From assembly GCA_031969915.1 (NCBI GenBank), contig DALYJJ010000023.1, positions 1 through 57,443 on the forward strand: a DNA stretch of 57,443 nucleotides. The letters run 5' to 3'. Origin of the DNA: DALYJJ01 sp031969915 (GTDB taxonomy: Bacteria > Acidobacteriota > Terriglobia > Bryobacterales > Bryobacteraceae). Shown here piece by piece: positions 27,506-35,576 of this stretch; the first letter of the stretch is position 1, and the number at the start of each line of letters is the position of its first letter. Both the position numbers and the translations under genes were made by a program. Below the pieces are notes generated by a model. The model was not told the origin of the DNA and searched no databases. It saw nothing but the letters and a program-made list of their open reading frames with translations.

Positions 27506-28677
27506 CGCCGCCGCGTTCGCCGGGCGGCCGGTCGAAGCGGGAGCGCATGATGACGGCGCTGGGCCACCGGGAGGCGGACCGCGTGCCGGTGAGCGATTTC
27601 TTCTGGGGCAGTTTCCTGAAGCGCTGGAGGGAGGAACTGGGTCTGGCCCCCGATGCCGACATCTACCGCTATTACGACCTGGACTGGATCCAGTTCAATC
27701 CGAATCTGGATCCGCACATCAAAGCGTTCGAGGTGCTGGAAGAGGACCACGAACACATCACGGTGCGAACGGGCTTCGAAGCGGTGCTGCGCAAGAACTA
27801 CGATCAACCGATGCCCGGCTTCGTGCATTTCGAGACGGACACGATTGAGAAGCTGGAGTGCTTTGCCTTCGACAGCCCGGAGGACGAGCGGCGCTACCTG
27901 CGCGCGGGTGACGACCAGATCAACGGCGTGGGCGACGGCTTCGCGCGCGATACGCCGCCCTTCGTGGAACGGGTGCGGGCGGCGTATCCGGACTTCCCCG
28001 TGTTCGGCGGCGTGTGCGAGGCGCACGAGATGTTCTGGCGCATCGTTGGCACGGAGAACGCGCTGGCGTGGATGGGCCTCTATCCGGACGCGGTGGCGGG
28101 GTTCGTGGAGCGGCTGCATGCGTTCAACCTGGGCCTGCTGAAGGCGCAGATCCGGGCGGGCGGCGGCATGCTGGACGGCATGGTGATCTGGGGCGACGTG
28201 GCGTACAAGAAGGGGCTGCTGTTCTCTCCCCGCTTCTGGCGGGAGCACTTCAAACCGGGCGTGAAGGCGATGATCGATTGCTGCCACGAGCACGGCCTTC
28301 CGGTGATCTACCACGGCTGCGGCAACGTGAACCGGATCTTCGAGGACTTCGTGGAGTTGGGCGTGGACGCGTACAACCCGCTGGAGTTCAAGGCAGGCAT
28401 GGATGTGCTGCCGCTGCGCCGGACGTTCGGGCACCGGATCGGCTTCTGCGGCAACATGGACGTGCAGGCGTGGTCGCAGGCGCCGCTCGAGGATCTCCGA
28501 GCGGTTGTACTCACGAAGCTGAACGCCGCCAAGGGAGGCGGGTACATTTTTCAATCCGACCATTCGGTGCCCGATTCGGTTTCCGCCGAGCGGTACGAGT
28601 ACGTGCTGAACATAGTGCGCGCTCACGGCCGCTACCCGCTGGCGCTGGGCGAGTACGATCTGCCGGAGTTCGGCTGA
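27502..28677 (+). CDS. Uroporphyrinogen decarboxylase-fold protein (URO-D/MtaA-like)
   Basis: A 391-residue UroD-superfamily TIM barrel (ERMMTALGHREADRVPVSDFF at the start, YHGCGNVNRIFEDFVELGVDAYNPLE, HRIGFCGNMD near the end). True HemE has a different N-terminus and genomic setting. This variant resembles the UroD-like proteins of methyl-transfer systems and those found in carbohydrate loci. A methyl-transfer or other C1 role is inference. Translationally coupled to the GH29 gene by ATGA, which ties it to glycan metabolism. No leader, so cytoplasmic. Confidence 0.75.
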   Translation: MTPPRSPGGRSKRERMMTALGHREADRVPVSDFFWGSFLKRWREELGLAPDADIYRYYDLDWIQFNPNLDPHIKAFEVLEEDHEHITVRTGFEAVLRKNYDQPMPGFVHFETDTIEKLECFAFDSPEDERRYLRAGDDQINGVGDGFARDTPPFVERVRAAYPDFPVFGGVCEAHEMFWRIVGTENALAWMGLYPDAVAGFVERLHAFNLGLLKAQIRAGGGMLDGMVIWGDVAYKKGLLFSPRFWREHFKPGVKAMIDCCHEHGLPVIYHGCGNVNRIFEDFVELGVDAYNPLEFKAGMDVLPLRRTFGHRIGFCGNMDVQAWSQAPLEDLRAVVLTKLNAAKGGGYIFQSDHSVPDSVSAERYEYVLNIVRAHGRYPLALGEYDLPEFG

Positions 28678-28730
28678 GGCGGCGGGCAACTTTGCATCGG
28701 GGCCCCGCGTCGAATCAACATGGAAGGTAT

Positions 28731-30044
28731 ATGAGGCTGTCCGCCGCCCTGCTCCTGTGCGTATTGCTGCCGCCGGTGTTCGCGCAAGCGCCTGCCGCGC
28801 AAAAGAAGCGCCCCGCGCCCACGGCACCGCGCCCGGCCCGGCCCGCCAAGCCAAAGGCGCCGGAGAAGCCGCCGGAGTGGAAGATCGAGCGGCTGTCGAT
28901 CGAAGGCAACCGCCTCTACACGGAGAGCCAGGTGCTCCAGGCGGCGGGTTTGCGCGTGGGCATGGTGGGCACGAAAGAGCTGTTCGACGGCGCGCGCGAC
29001 CGTTTGATCGCCACCGGCGCGTTTGAGAACATCGGCTACCGCTATCAGCCGTCGGCGGAGAACACGGGCTTCGACGTCGCCTTCCAGGTGCAGGAGGTCC
29101 AGCAGGTCTACCCGTATCGCTTTGAGGCGCTGCCGGCGGACAACAAGGAGATGGAAGAGGCGCTGCGCAAGGCGGACCTGCTGATGGGGGCGAAGATTCC
29201 AGCGACGGAGACGGTTCTGAAGCGGTACGCCGCGGTGTTGCAGCGGTTCCTGGAGCCGCGGGGCTTCCGCAACCAGGTGCAGGCCAAAGTGCGGCTGGAA
29301 GGCGAGAACGAACTGATGGTGGTCTTCGGTCCGGACCGCCCGCCGATCACGGTGGCCGAGGTCCGTTTCACGGGCTCGCAGGTGATTCCGGAGGGCGTGT
29401 TGCGGCGCGCGGTGGCGGAATCGGGAATCGGCATGGTCTATCAGGAGACGCGGTTCCGCCGGATGCTGGACTACGCCGTGCGGCCGCTCTACGACGAGCG
29501 CGGGCGCCTGGCGGCGGCGTTCCCCAAGCTGGAGACGATGCCGGCGGAGAAGGTGCGCGGGATTGTGGTCACGGTGGCCGTGGACGAAGGCGACGTTTAC
29601 ACGCTGAAGAACGTGACGGTCACGGGAACGGAGTTGCGGCCTACCTTCGCGATCGGCGAACCAGCCAACCTGAAGAAGATCGGCGAAGAAGTGGACACGC
29701 TGGTGCAGGCGCTCAAACGGAAGGGCTATCTGAAAGCGTCCGCCGCGACCGAGCGGAAGTTGAACGCCAAGGAGAAGTCCGCGGACCTGTTTGTGAAGGT
29801 GGAAACGGGGCCGCAGTATACGATGGGCCGGCTGACCCTGAGGGGCCTGGACATCCACGGGGAAGCGGCCATTCGAAAGCTCTGGGGGTTGAAGGAAGGT
29901 TCGCCGTTCGACGCGTCCTACCCGGAGCACTTCCTGCGGCGCATCGAACAGGACGGCGTGTTCGACAACCTCAAAAAGACGAAGCCCGAGACGCGGGTGC
30001 TGGAGGAAGAGAAGCTTGTCGACGTGACGCTTCACTTCCAGTAG
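28731..30044 (+). CDS. Periplasmic multi-POTRA protein without a beta-barrel
   Basis: A 437-residue protein. Signal peptide (RLSAALLLCVLLPPVFAQ), then a Pro/Ala/Lys-rich linker (about 20-52). BamA-like POTRA repeats follow (WKIERLSIEGNRLYTESQVLQAAGL, TVAEVRFTGSQVIPEGVLRRAVAE, YTLKNVTVTGTELR, YTMGRLTLRGLDIHGEAAIRKLW). Each has the beta-alpha-alpha-beta-beta pattern with a conserved GN or G turn. BamA and TamA would continue with a 16-strand barrel; here the protein stops after the last POTRA. It may act as a periplasmic chaperone or a partner of an outer-membrane protein. The ATG at 28731 has GGAAGG closely upstream. The 3' end overlaps the convergent cytochrome gene. Confidence 0.75.
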   Translation: MRLSAALLLCVLLPPVFAQAPAAQKKRPAPTAPRPARPAKPKAPEKPPEWKIERLSIEGNRLYTESQVLQAAGLRVGMVGTKELFDGARDRLIATGAFENIGYRYQPSAENTGFDVAFQVQEVQQVYPYRFEALPADNKEMEEALRKADLLMGAKIPATETVLKRYAAVLQRFLEPRGFRNQVQAKVRLEGENELMVVFGPDRPPITVAEVRFTGSQVIPEGVLRRAVAESGIGMVYQETRFRRMLDYAVRPLYDERGRLAAAFPKLETMPAEKVRGIVVTVAVDEGDVYTLKNVTVTGTELRPTFAIGEPANLKKIGEEVDTLVQALKRKGYLKASAATERKLNAKEKSADLFVKVETGPQYTMGRLTLRGLDIHGEAAIRKLWGLKEGSPFDASYPEHFLRRIEQDGVFDNLKKTKPETRVLEEEKLVDVTLHFQ

Positions 30045-31011
30045 GACGGCGGGGCACGCCGCGCGGATGGCAATCGGCGCACTTCACGGTGTGAATGTTG
30101 AAGCGGCTCTTGGCGTTGACGAAGGTGGTGTCCATCTTCTCCACGTCCAGGCCGCAGTTGGAAAGCCGCGGGTGACAGTTGGCGCAGGAAGCCTTGGCGT
30201 CCTGGGTATGTCCCTGGTGGCAGGCCAGGCAGCTCAAGCCCTCGTGCACACCGACGGGCGTGCGGTCGTCGCCGCTCCAGACGGCATTGGTGGCGAGAGG
30301 AGCGTGGCACTGGTAGCAGAGCGCCTGGCGCCGGTCGGGGCTCATTTTGACGGGACGGCCATTCTCGAGCATGGCGGGAATGGCCATGCCGTCGAGCGGG
30401 ACGTGATCCTGCTCGCGCCGGTCGTAGAGGGCGAGGGAGGGCCGGACCTTGCCGCCCGCCTTGCCTTCGCGGTGCACGGCGTGGCAGGTGAGGCAGGGCA
30501 TGGCGGGCTTCGCTTCGTCGCCCGGGCGGACCATGCGCCAGGGTCCGCGGGTATCGAGGGGCTTCACGAGGCCGGCCACACTGCCTTCGAAGAACATGCC
30601 GTGGCAGCGCAGACAGTCATCCATTAACATGCGCTTGGCGTTATGGCGGGCGTCGAGGAAGATCTTGCCGAAGTTCGAGCCGTGCGGGCCTCGGCGCCAA
30701 TCGGCGAACTGCGTCTGGTGGCAACCGCGGCAGCGCTCCACGAGGGTTTCGACATCGTTCTGCGAGAGCCGGAACTGTTCGGGCAGGTCATTCCTAACGT
30801 GGGCCGAGAGGCGGCGCAGCTTATTGGCGGTGGTCGCCTCATGGCAGCCCGTGCAGGAGACGGTCTGGTGAGTGGAGACCTTCCAGGCGGCATGGTTCTC
30901 CTGCATCTCGTGGCAGCGGATGCACTCCGAGCCGGAGGGTCCGCCGCCGCTCGAGACACCCAGGAGCCCCAGGGCGCTGAAGCCGAGCGCGGCGACGAGC
31001 ACGCGATTCAT
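29971..31011 (-). CDS. Nonaheme c-type cytochrome
   Basis: A 346-residue exported cytochrome with nine CXXCH haem sites: CIRCH, CTGCH, CRGCH, CLRCH, CLTCH, CYQCH, CLACH, CANCH, CADCH. The signal peptide follows ATG 31011, which has a GGAGG site at 5 nt and overlaps the GMC stop (ATGA). The spacing resembles the DmsE/decahaem-type electron carriers. It probably passes electrons from the upstream GMC dehydrogenase to a respiratory acceptor. The last 30 residues are low-complexity and overlap the convergent POTRA gene by 74 bp. They may be a read-through tail. Confidence 0.88.
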   Translation of the reverse strand: MNRVLVAALGFSALGLLGVSSGGGPSGSECIRCHEMQENHAAWKVSTHQTVSCTGCHEATTANKLRRLSAHVRNDLPEQFRLSQNDVETLVERCRGCHQTQFADWRRGPHGSNFGKIFLDARHNAKRMLMDDCLRCHGMFFEGSVAGLVKPLDTRGPWRMVRPGDEAKPAMPCLTCHAVHREGKAGGKVRPSLALYDRREQDHVPLDGMAIPAMLENGRPVKMSPDRRQALCYQCHAPLATNAVWSGDDRTPVGVHEGLSCLACHQGHTQDAKASCANCHPRLSNCGLDVEKMDTTFVNAKSRFNIHTVKCADCHPRGVPRRPTGSEASRRQASLPPAPASRASSF

Positions 31012-32660
31012 GCGCGCCTCCAATCGCGGACGATGTGGCTCGACGACCAATAGGCAAGGGCCATGATGGTGAGCACGGGGTTGAATCCGCCGTTGGTGAC
31101 GTGCACGCTGCCGTCCACCACATAAACGTTATCCACGTCGTGGACGCGGCCGGTGCGATCGACCACGGACGTCTTTGCGTCGGCGCCCATGCGGCAGGTG
31201 CCGGCCTGGTGCTGTCCGCCGCTGACGCCCTGGCCGGCGGTCCTGCGCCAGGTGCGCACGGCGCCGGAGGCGGCCAGCCATTGCTCGGCCCGGACGGCCA
31301 TGGCGTTGCCGATTTCGATGGTGTGGGCGTGTTTGTAGCCGGAAATGCGCGCCACGGGAATGCCCCAGTGGTCCTTCACTTTGGGGTCCACCTCGACGCG
31401 CGAATCCCAGACCGGGATTTCCTGCGTCGGCCCTTGGACCATCACGCTGCGCCGGTAGTAGCTGCGCATGAAGTCTTTGCGGGCCTGGCCCCAGCGTGAG
31501 CCGCCGGGCGGGATGATCGACGAGAAATGAATCGGAAGGCGGATGAACTCGTTGGCGAGCATCGCGCCGCCGCGGAGGCCGGGGTTGCCGTGGTTGTAGT
31601 CGCAAACCGCGATGCTCGCGCCGGGACCGAGGTCGTCGTAGGTATCGAAATCGAAGAGGCCGACGGCGCCCGTGTAGGTGTGTCCTTGCAGGTTGCGTCC
31701 CACCCAATCGAAGCGGTTGCCGAGGCCGTTCGGGAACAGCTTGCTTCGGGAGTTCAGCAGGAGCCGGGCCGATTCAACGGCCGCCGCGGAGACCACAACG
31801 ACGTCGGCGGGCTGCTCGCAGTACCGGCCGTCGGCGTCATAGTAGACGACGCCGCGGGCCCGGCCGCGATCGTCCACCTGCACCTCGCGCACCATGCAGT
31901 CCGTGCGCAGCTCGCACAGGCCGGTGGCCAACGCGCCGGGGATCACCGTATTCTGCGTGCCGCACTTGGCGTTGACCTCACAGGCGAAGCCGACGCACCA
32001 GCGGCACCGCATGCATCCGCCGCGGCCGTTGAAGGGCACGGAGTTGCGGAGCATGGGGATGTGGAAGGGATGGAGGCCGAGCTTCTTCGCGCCCGCCTCC
32101 AGGATCTGGTGTTCCCGCGACGGCGGCAGCGGCGGCATGGGCAGGGGCTTGCCGCGGCGGGGCCGGAAGGGGCTGGACGATTCATCGCCGGAGACGCCGA
32201 TCTCCCACTCGGCCTTCGTATAGTGCGGTTCGAGGTCGTCGTAGGAGACGGGCCAGTCTTCCAGCGTGCTGCCTTCCGGAACGCCGTATTCGGAGCGCAT
32301 GCGGAAGTCTTTCGGGTCGAACCGCCAAGCCATCGCACCGTAGCTGAGGGTGCCGCCGCCAACACAGGCGGCGTTGTTGTGATAGCCGCCCTGACTGGCC
32401 AGCACGACGCGTTCGGACGCCGAGGGACCTTTGCCTGAGACGATCACGCGAGGGTTGCGCTCGTCGTCCGGACCGAAGGCGTTGCCGAGCACGGAGGTGC
32501 GCTGGTTGCGAAGGTCGTCCTTGCGGCAGTCCGCCGCGGTATACCATTTGCCGCGCTCGAGGAGCGCGACCTTCATGCCGGCGACCGCGAGTTCCTTGGC
32601 GACGATGCCGCCGCCCGCGCCCGCACCAACCACCACGGCGTTCACTTTCGGTAGACGCAT
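31008..32660 (-). CDS. GMC-family FAD oxidoreductase (gluconate dehydrogenase large-subunit type)
   Basis: A 550-residue flavoprotein. The N-terminal FAD-binding VVGAGAGGGIVAKELA with LLERG is followed by a GMC signature (GGYHNNAACVGGGTLSYGAMAWRF). A Cys cluster comes next (CMRCRWCVGFACEVNAKC), where a 3Fe-4S centre sits in related FAD glucose/gluconate dehydrogenases. The C-terminal catalytic region is SGGQHQAGTCRMG and GGFNPVLTIMALA. It likely oxidises a sugar, polyol or alcohol. It is the middle gene of a three-gene operon with a subunit-3-like protein and a nonaheme cytochrome. Confidence 0.88.
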   Translation of the reverse strand: MRLPKVNAVVVGAGAGGGIVAKELAVAGMKVALLERGKWYTAADCRKDDLRNQRTSVLGNAFGPDDERNPRVIVSGKGPSASERVVLASQGGYHNNAACVGGGTLSYGAMAWRFDPKDFRMRSEYGVPEGSTLEDWPVSYDDLEPHYTKAEWEIGVSGDESSSPFRPRRGKPLPMPPLPPSREHQILEAGAKKLGLHPFHIPMLRNSVPFNGRGGCMRCRWCVGFACEVNAKCGTQNTVIPGALATGLCELRTDCMVREVQVDDRGRARGVVYYDADGRYCEQPADVVVVSAAAVESARLLLNSRSKLFPNGLGNRFDWVGRNLQGHTYTGAVGLFDFDTYDDLGPGASIAVCDYNHGNPGLRGGAMLANEFIRLPIHFSSIIPPGGSRWGQARKDFMRSYYRRSVMVQGPTQEIPVWDSRVEVDPKVKDHWGIPVARISGYKHAHTIEIGNAMAVRAEQWLAASGAVRTWRRTAGQGVSGGQHQAGTCRMGADAKTSVVDRTGRVHDVDNVYVVDGSVHVTNGGFNPVLTIMALAYWSSSHIVRDWRRA

Positions 32661-32663
32661 GAT

Positions 32664-33173
32664 TCAGGCTCCGTAGGGCAGGCGGCCGCGCACCGGGGGA
32701 TTCGGGACGCCGAGCATCCGCCAGCTTGCCGCGTTGCGGTTGCCGCCATGGCGCGGGCTGCCGTAGTAGCCCTGCATGGTGTGGGCGAGGGCGAGTTCGA
32801 AGAACTCCTTCTGGAGGCCCTGGCCGCGCTCCCAGGAGGAGAGCAGGGCGGCGCGGGCGCCGGGCGGGAGTTCGGCGAACGCGCGCCCGTGCTGCTCGCG
32901 CGCGGTGCGTTCGAGCAGCGCCAGGCCGTCACGATAGAGGGCGCGGCGCGGGCGGTAGCGCCTGGCCAACTGGCGGTCAATGAAGACCACCACGCCGGCT
33001 TCCGCGGCGCCGGGGTCGCCATCGGGCGGGATCAGGGTATCGGCCACGGCGGCGAGCGTCTGGACTTCGGAAGGGGTGAGGGACCGCCAGTGGCTGGTGG
33101 CGCAGCCCGCCAGACCGCCCGCGGCGGCGGCGGCGAGGAACTCGCGCCGGGCAGGCTTATCGGATCTTTTCAT
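32664..33173 (-). CDS. Gluconate 2-dehydrogenase subunit 3-like protein, Tat lipoprotein
   Basis: A 169-residue member of the Gluconate_2-dh3 family. The leader has RREFLAAAAAGGLAGC, a twin-arginine motif running into a lipobox. The family core is SLTPSEVQTLAAVADTLIPPDGDPGAAEAGVVVFID. The small subunit usually escorts the folded GMC subunit through the Tat system. That fits here, because the GMC protein has no leader of its own. The stop is 3 nt before the GMC start. A TAGGAT box lies 10 nt before ATG 33173. Confidence 0.85.
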   Translation of the reverse strand: MKRSDKPARREFLAAAAAGGLAGCATSHWRSLTPSEVQTLAAVADTLIPPDGDPGAAEAGVVVFIDRQLARRYRPRRALYRDGLALLERTAREQHGRAFAELPPGARAALLSSWERGQGLQKEFFELALAHTMQGYYGSPRHGGNRNAASWRMLGVPNPPVRGRLPYGA

Positions 33174-33183
33174 CCTGAACTTG

Positions 33184-33189
33184 ATCCTA
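33184..33189 (-). promoter_or_regulatory. -10 box TAGGAT, 10 nt before the start codon
   Basis: TAGGAT on the minus strand lies 10 nt before ATG 33173 of the dehydrogenase operon. Confidence 0.35.
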
Positions 33190-33253
33190 TCGGGAAAGCA
33201 GCCGTGCCGCAAGGATTTTCGCCCGATGCCGGCACGTGGGGACACGCCCCGGC

Positions 33254-33259
33254 TATACT
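33254..33259 (+). promoter_or_regulatory. -10 box TATACT, 7 nt before the RNase R start
   Basis: TATACT ends 7 nt before GTG 33267, which matches a transcript beginning on the start codon. No ribosome site is present. Confidence 0.5.
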
Positions 33260-33266
33260 GGCGCTC

Positions 33267-35576
33267 GTGAAACAACGCTCGGGAGCGTGGACCGACGCCG
33301 CGATTCTGCGTCACTTCGAGGCGCTACCCGGAGGCCGGTCGGCGTTCAAGCACCTGGTTCGGGAGCTTGGGGTGAAGGGCGAGGAGCGCCAGCACCTGGA
33401 AACCGCGCTGGAGCGGCTGGCGGAGCGCGGCGATCTGATCGAAACCAAGAGCGGGCATTATGTTCTGGCGAGCCGGAGCCGCGACTTCGCGGCGGGCCGG
33501 CTGAACGTCCATCGGGACGGTTACGCCTTTCTGATCCCCGACCATCCGATCGAGTGGCTGAAGGGGGACGTGTACGTTCCCGCGAGCGAGGCCGCGCGGG
33601 CGATGCACGGGGACCGCGTCCTGGTGCGGATCCGCCGGATCGAAGCGGGCGGGCGCGCCGACGGCGAGATTGTGAAGATCCTGGGGCGGGCCCATCAGAC
33701 GGTGGTGGGGGAGTTCCTGGTGAAGCGCCGGGGCAATTTCGTGAAGCCCCACGACGAACGCATTCCGCACTGGATCGAGATTCCGGAGGGGATGGAGCGG
33801 CCGGCGGGCGCACCCAACGTGGACCGGATCGGCGTGGGGGAACGGGCGATCGGCGGAGCCGACGAGATGGACGGCATGGTGGTGAACGTCGAGATCCTCG
33901 AGTTTCCGGAGGGGGGCGAGAACGCGGTCGGCCGAGTGATCGAGATCCTGGGGTTTCCAGACGATTTCGGCGTCGACGTGGAGATCATCATCCGGAAGCA
34001 CCATATCCCGCACCGGTTCCCGGCGGAGGTGCTGGAGCAGGCGCAGGCGATCCCCTCGACGATCCGGTCGGACGAAGCGGGCCGGCGGCGCGACTTCCGG
34101 GGCATGGACATTGTCACCATCGACGGCGAGACGGCGCGCGATTTCGACGACGCGGTTTGGGTGGACCGGCTGCCGAACGGGAACTTCAAGCTGGACGTCC
34201 ACATTGCCGACGTGAGCCACTACGTGCGGCCGGGCTCAGCGATCGACGGCGAGGCGTTCCTGCGCGGCACGAGCGTCTACTTCCCGGACCGCGCGGTGCC
34301 GATGCTGCCGCTGGAGCTCTCGACGGAGATCTGTTCGCTCAAGCCGCAGGTGGACCGGCTGGTGATGTCGTGCCTGATGGAGATCGACCATCGGGGCGAC
34401 GTCGTGTCGCAGGAGTTCGTGCGCGGCGTGATTCGCAGCGTGGAGCGGATGACCTACACGAACGTCCACCTGGTGCTGGAAGGGGATGCGGGGCAGCGCG
34501 AGCGCTACCAGCACCTGATCGGGCGCTTCGAGCTGATGCGCGAGCTGGCCTTGATCCTGAACCGGAAACGCGTGAAGCGCGGCTCGATCGACTTCGACCT
34601 GCCGGAGGCCCTGATCACCTTCGACGACGCGGGAGCGATGACCGGCGTGTTGCGCCACCCGCGGAACATCGCGCACCGGCTGATCGAGGAATTCATGCTG
34701 GCGGCGAACGAATCCGTGGCCGCGGCGCTGGAGTCCGCCGAGGTTCCCTCGGTGTACCGCATCCATGAGCCGCCCGAGGCGAAACGCGTGATGGAGTTCG
34801 AGGAGTTGGCCGCGCATTTCGGCTACACGCTGGGCGTGGGGCCGATTCCGGTGAAGCGTTTTTCCCTGGTGGACCGCAAGGGCGACGGACGCAAGGTGCG
34901 CCGCGACCTGACGTTGAATGACGAACTGCGCATTACGTCGCGGCACTACCAGAAGCTGGTGGCGCAGATCGAAGGCAAACCGGAGGAGCGGATTCTCAGC
35001 TACCTGATGCTGCGCTCGCTTCGCCAGGCGCGGTACAGCGAGCGGAACAGCGGGCACTTCGCTTTGGCGGCGTCCTCCTACACGCACTTCACCTCGCCCA
35101 TACGCCGGTATCCCGACTTGATGGTCCATCGCGCGCTCGGGGCGCGCATCGACGAAGCGCCGCCGCGGTGGACCGAAGACGAACTGCACGCGATGGCCGA
35201 GGAATGTTCCCGTACCGAGCGGCGCGCCGCCGACGCCGAGCGGGAACTGGTGGAATGGAAGAAAGCGAAGTTCATGATCGACCGCGTCGGGGAGGAGTTC
35301 GACGGACTGATCATCAGCACCGCGAAATACGGCTTCTGGGTGGAATTGCGCGATCTGTTCATCGAAGGTTTCGTACCCATCGACACGCTGCCGGGCGAGC
35401 GTTTTCTCTATCACGAGAACACGCGCAAGATCGTGGGCGAGCGGTCGAGGAAGCAGTTTTCGATCGGCGATGCCGTGCGGGTGATTCTCGACCGCGTGGA
35501 CGAGATGGAGAAGAAGCTGCAGTTCTCGGTGGTGGTTCCGGAGTCCGGCCGGCGGCGGCGGCGCCCGGAACGGTGA
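33267..35576 (+). CDS. rnr: Ribonuclease R
   Basis: A 769-residue 3'-5' exoribonuclease. An N-terminal winged-helix-like region (about 1-60) precedes two cold-shock domains. The RNB domain has catalytic aspartates in IDGETARDFDDAV (D286, D292, D294, D295). A C-terminal S1 domain follows (GEEFDGLIISTAKYGFWVEL) and an Arg-rich tail. It degrades structured RNA and helps rRNA quality control. GTG 33267 lies just after a TATACT box. The TGA overlaps the next gene's GTG (GTGA). Confidence 0.92.
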   Translation: MKQRSGAWTDAAILRHFEALPGGRSAFKHLVRELGVKGEERQHLETALERLAERGDLIETKSGHYVLASRSRDFAAGRLNVHRDGYAFLIPDHPIEWLKGDVYVPASEAARAMHGDRVLVRIRRIEAGGRADGEIVKILGRAHQTVVGEFLVKRRGNFVKPHDERIPHWIEIPEGMERPAGAPNVDRIGVGERAIGGADEMDGMVVNVEILEFPEGGENAVGRVIEILGFPDDFGVDVEIIIRKHHIPHRFPAEVLEQAQAIPSTIRSDEAGRRRDFRGMDIVTIDGETARDFDDAVWVDRLPNGNFKLDVHIADVSHYVRPGSAIDGEAFLRGTSVYFPDRAVPMLPLELSTEICSLKPQVDRLVMSCLMEIDHRGDVVSQEFVRGVIRSVERMTYTNVHLVLEGDAGQRERYQHLIGRFELMRELALILNRKRVKRGSIDFDLPEALITFDDAGAMTGVLRHPRNIAHRLIEEFMLAANESVAAALESAEVPSVYRIHEPPEAKRVMEFEELAAHFGYTLGVGPIPVKRFSLVDRKGDGRKVRRDLTLNDELRITSRHYQKLVAQIEGKPEERILSYLMLRSLRQARYSERNSGHFALAASSYTHFTSPIRRYPDLMVHRALGARIDEAPPRWTEDELHAMAEECSRTERRAADAERELVEWKKAKFMIDRVGEEFDGLIISTAKYGFWVELRDLFIEGFVPIDTLPGERFLYHENTRKIVGERSRKQFSIGDAVRVILDRVDEMEKKLQFSVVVPESGRRRRRPER

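Noticed and set aside
27400..27520. Cobalamin riboswitch before the UroD-like gene
   Set aside because: The gene overlaps the fucosidase stop, leaving no leader for a riboswitch.
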